Assembly (NCBI RefSeq): GCF_031460495.1
Contig: NZ_JAVKTS010000002.1
Span: forward strand, 489,332 to 553,331
Source of the DNA: Tissierella sp.
GTDB lineage: Bacteria > Bacillota > Clostridia > Tissierellales > Tissierellaceae
Reading direction: 5' to 3'
DNA length: 64,000 nt
Part shown: piece by piece, positions 63,231 to 64,000 of the stretch
Numbering within the stretch: position 1 is the stretch's first letter
How the letters are laid out: each line of letters starts with the position of its first letter
Notes under the pieces: model-generated
Databases searched by the model: none
Seen by the model: the letters and a program-made list of their open reading frames with translations, nothing else
Told to the model about the DNA's origin: nothing
Position numbers and translations under genes: made by a program

Positions 63231-64000
63231 TACTTTATAAGATTACATATTTCTTCTGTTAAATATTCAATGTTTTCTAATTTTAAATATTTATCTTTAT
63301 TACAATGTACATTAGGGATATAGTAACCTTTTCCTAGCTTACTTTTATTACTGAACACTATCCCTATTGCACCTTTATTCTTAAAAGTAAAATCATCCGA
63401 TAAAGGTAATACTTTATATTTATATCTATTAACTTCGATTCCAGTAGACTCTTGTAATTTTTCTTGGATTTCTTTAGCAAATTCATCTTTCTTTCCATGA
63501 GTTATTAATATAGTACCTCCAGCTCCTACACAATCAAAGTTAATTAATTTCTTGTTATCTAATGATACTCTATTTCTCTTCCAATATTTCTTCATAGCTG
63601 CAGAACCTAATAATCCCCATTCTTCATTGTTGAAAAATACAAATGCAACCTTATCTTTATCTATACCAAGCTCTAAAATCTCATGAGCTATATTCATTAA
63701 TGTTAAAACTCCAGAAGTATTGTCATTATAGTTATTTTTATTTGGTATGAAAATACCTATCATCAGCAATACATAAGGAATGCTTGCTAATAAATCAACT
63801 CGATGTTCTAATCCAAATATATTAGCTGCTATTACCATTAATGTTGAGTACAATAATATCATCATCAATATAGCTAAATTAGCTAGTATAATACTTGTAT
63901 TTCCAAATAATTTATACACAAATCTTGCATACTCAGGAATTTTTCCTGGAGTATCATAATGAGCTGTATAAATGTATTCTGCTCTTTCTATATCTCCTAC
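63230..64000 (-). CDS. M28 family zinc aminopeptidase, membrane-embedded, C-terminal part
   Basis: The gene enters from beyond base 64000, so its N-terminus is missing. The M28 di-zinc site can be followed: TAHYDTPG (first His and Asp side), DNTSGVLTLMNIAHEI (bridging Asp), FVFFNNEEWGLLGS (catalytic Glu pair), INFDCVGAGG (Asp), and NVHCNKDKYL (last His). Between the first and second motif are two hydrophobic segments (about 63919-63750), which would make membrane helices in the middle of the catalytic domain. This form is seen in other Clostridial M28 proteins, as far as I recall. It likely acts on peptides at the membrane. Confidence 0.85.
   Translation of the reverse strand, partial: VGDIERAEYIYTAHYDTPGKIPEYARFVYKLFGNTSIILANLAILMMILLYSTLMVIAANIFGLEHRVDLLASIPYVLLMIGIFIPNKNNYNDNTSGVLTLMNIAHEILELGIDKDKVAFVFFNNEEWGLLGSAAMKKYWKRNRVSLDNKKLINFDCVGAGGTILITHGKKDEFAKEIQEKLQESTGIEVNRYKYKVLPLSDDFTFKNKGAIGIVFSNKSKLGKGYYIPNVHCNKDKYLKLENIEYLTEEICNLIK

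Overview
The window reads as chromosomal core from a motile, AT-rich, low-GC Gram-positive bacterium. It has PolC, CodY, CheC/CheD, FliY, FlhF/FlhG, a FapA-type DUF342 protein, AGGAGG-type ribosome binding sites and many TTG starts. These point to the Clostridia, perhaps near the Tissierellales; that placement is an inference from gene content, not a measured phylogeny. Almost every gene is on the minus strand, so transcription runs from high to low coordinates. No rRNA, tRNA, insertion sequence, prophage or CRISPR array was seen.

Going with transcription. (1) 63.2-64.0 kb: 3' part of a membrane M28 peptidase, then a 55-residue unknown. (2) 62.4-62.9 kb: a plus-strand double-HTH regulator that collides with the beheaded remnant of comM. 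(3) 57.8-62.0 kb: dprA, topA, codY, the last with its own terminator and a near-consensus CodY box upstream. (4) 25.8-57.5 kb: an unbroken flagellar/chemotaxis superoperon: flgB flgC fliE fliF fliG fliH fliI fliJ, a MotE-like protein, fliK flgD, a small flagellar operon protein, flgE flbD motA motB fliL fliM fliY cheY fliO fliP fliQ fliR flhB flhA flhF flhG, a PilZ gene, cheB cheA cheW cheC cheD sigD fapA, a 103-residue unknown and a SwrB-like gene. (5) 14.9-25.7 kb: rpsB tsf pyrH frr uppS cdsA rseP ispG polC. (6) 7.3-14.8 kb: rimP nusA rnpM infB rbfA nrnA truB ribF, then rpsO. (7) 0-7.1 kb: pnp ylxY, an M16 peptidase, dut, ylmC, tepA and the 5' part of ftsK.

The basal body, hook, export gate, motor, switch, chemotaxis signalling and sigma factor are encoded in one run of about 32 kb with few gaps. 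Flagellin, filament cap, hook-filament junction, FliS, FlgM and CheR genes are not here. The run ends directly at the rpsB promoter with no visible terminator between. The translation, RNA-decay and envelope genes follow the order familiar from Bacillus and Clostridium, but several usual members are missing from their expected slots: dxr between cdsA and rseP; the L7Ae-like gene between rnpM and infB; ylxP between infB and rbfA; and trmFO, xerC and hslVU between topA and codY.

I did not find a convincing, wholly new multi-gene system. The points most worth a second look are the comM/regulator junction, the CTG start of fliJ, a near-identical terminator-promoter module upstream of pnp and of rimP, structured leaders of rpsB and rpsO, two structured gaps flanking flgE, and the missing core genes.
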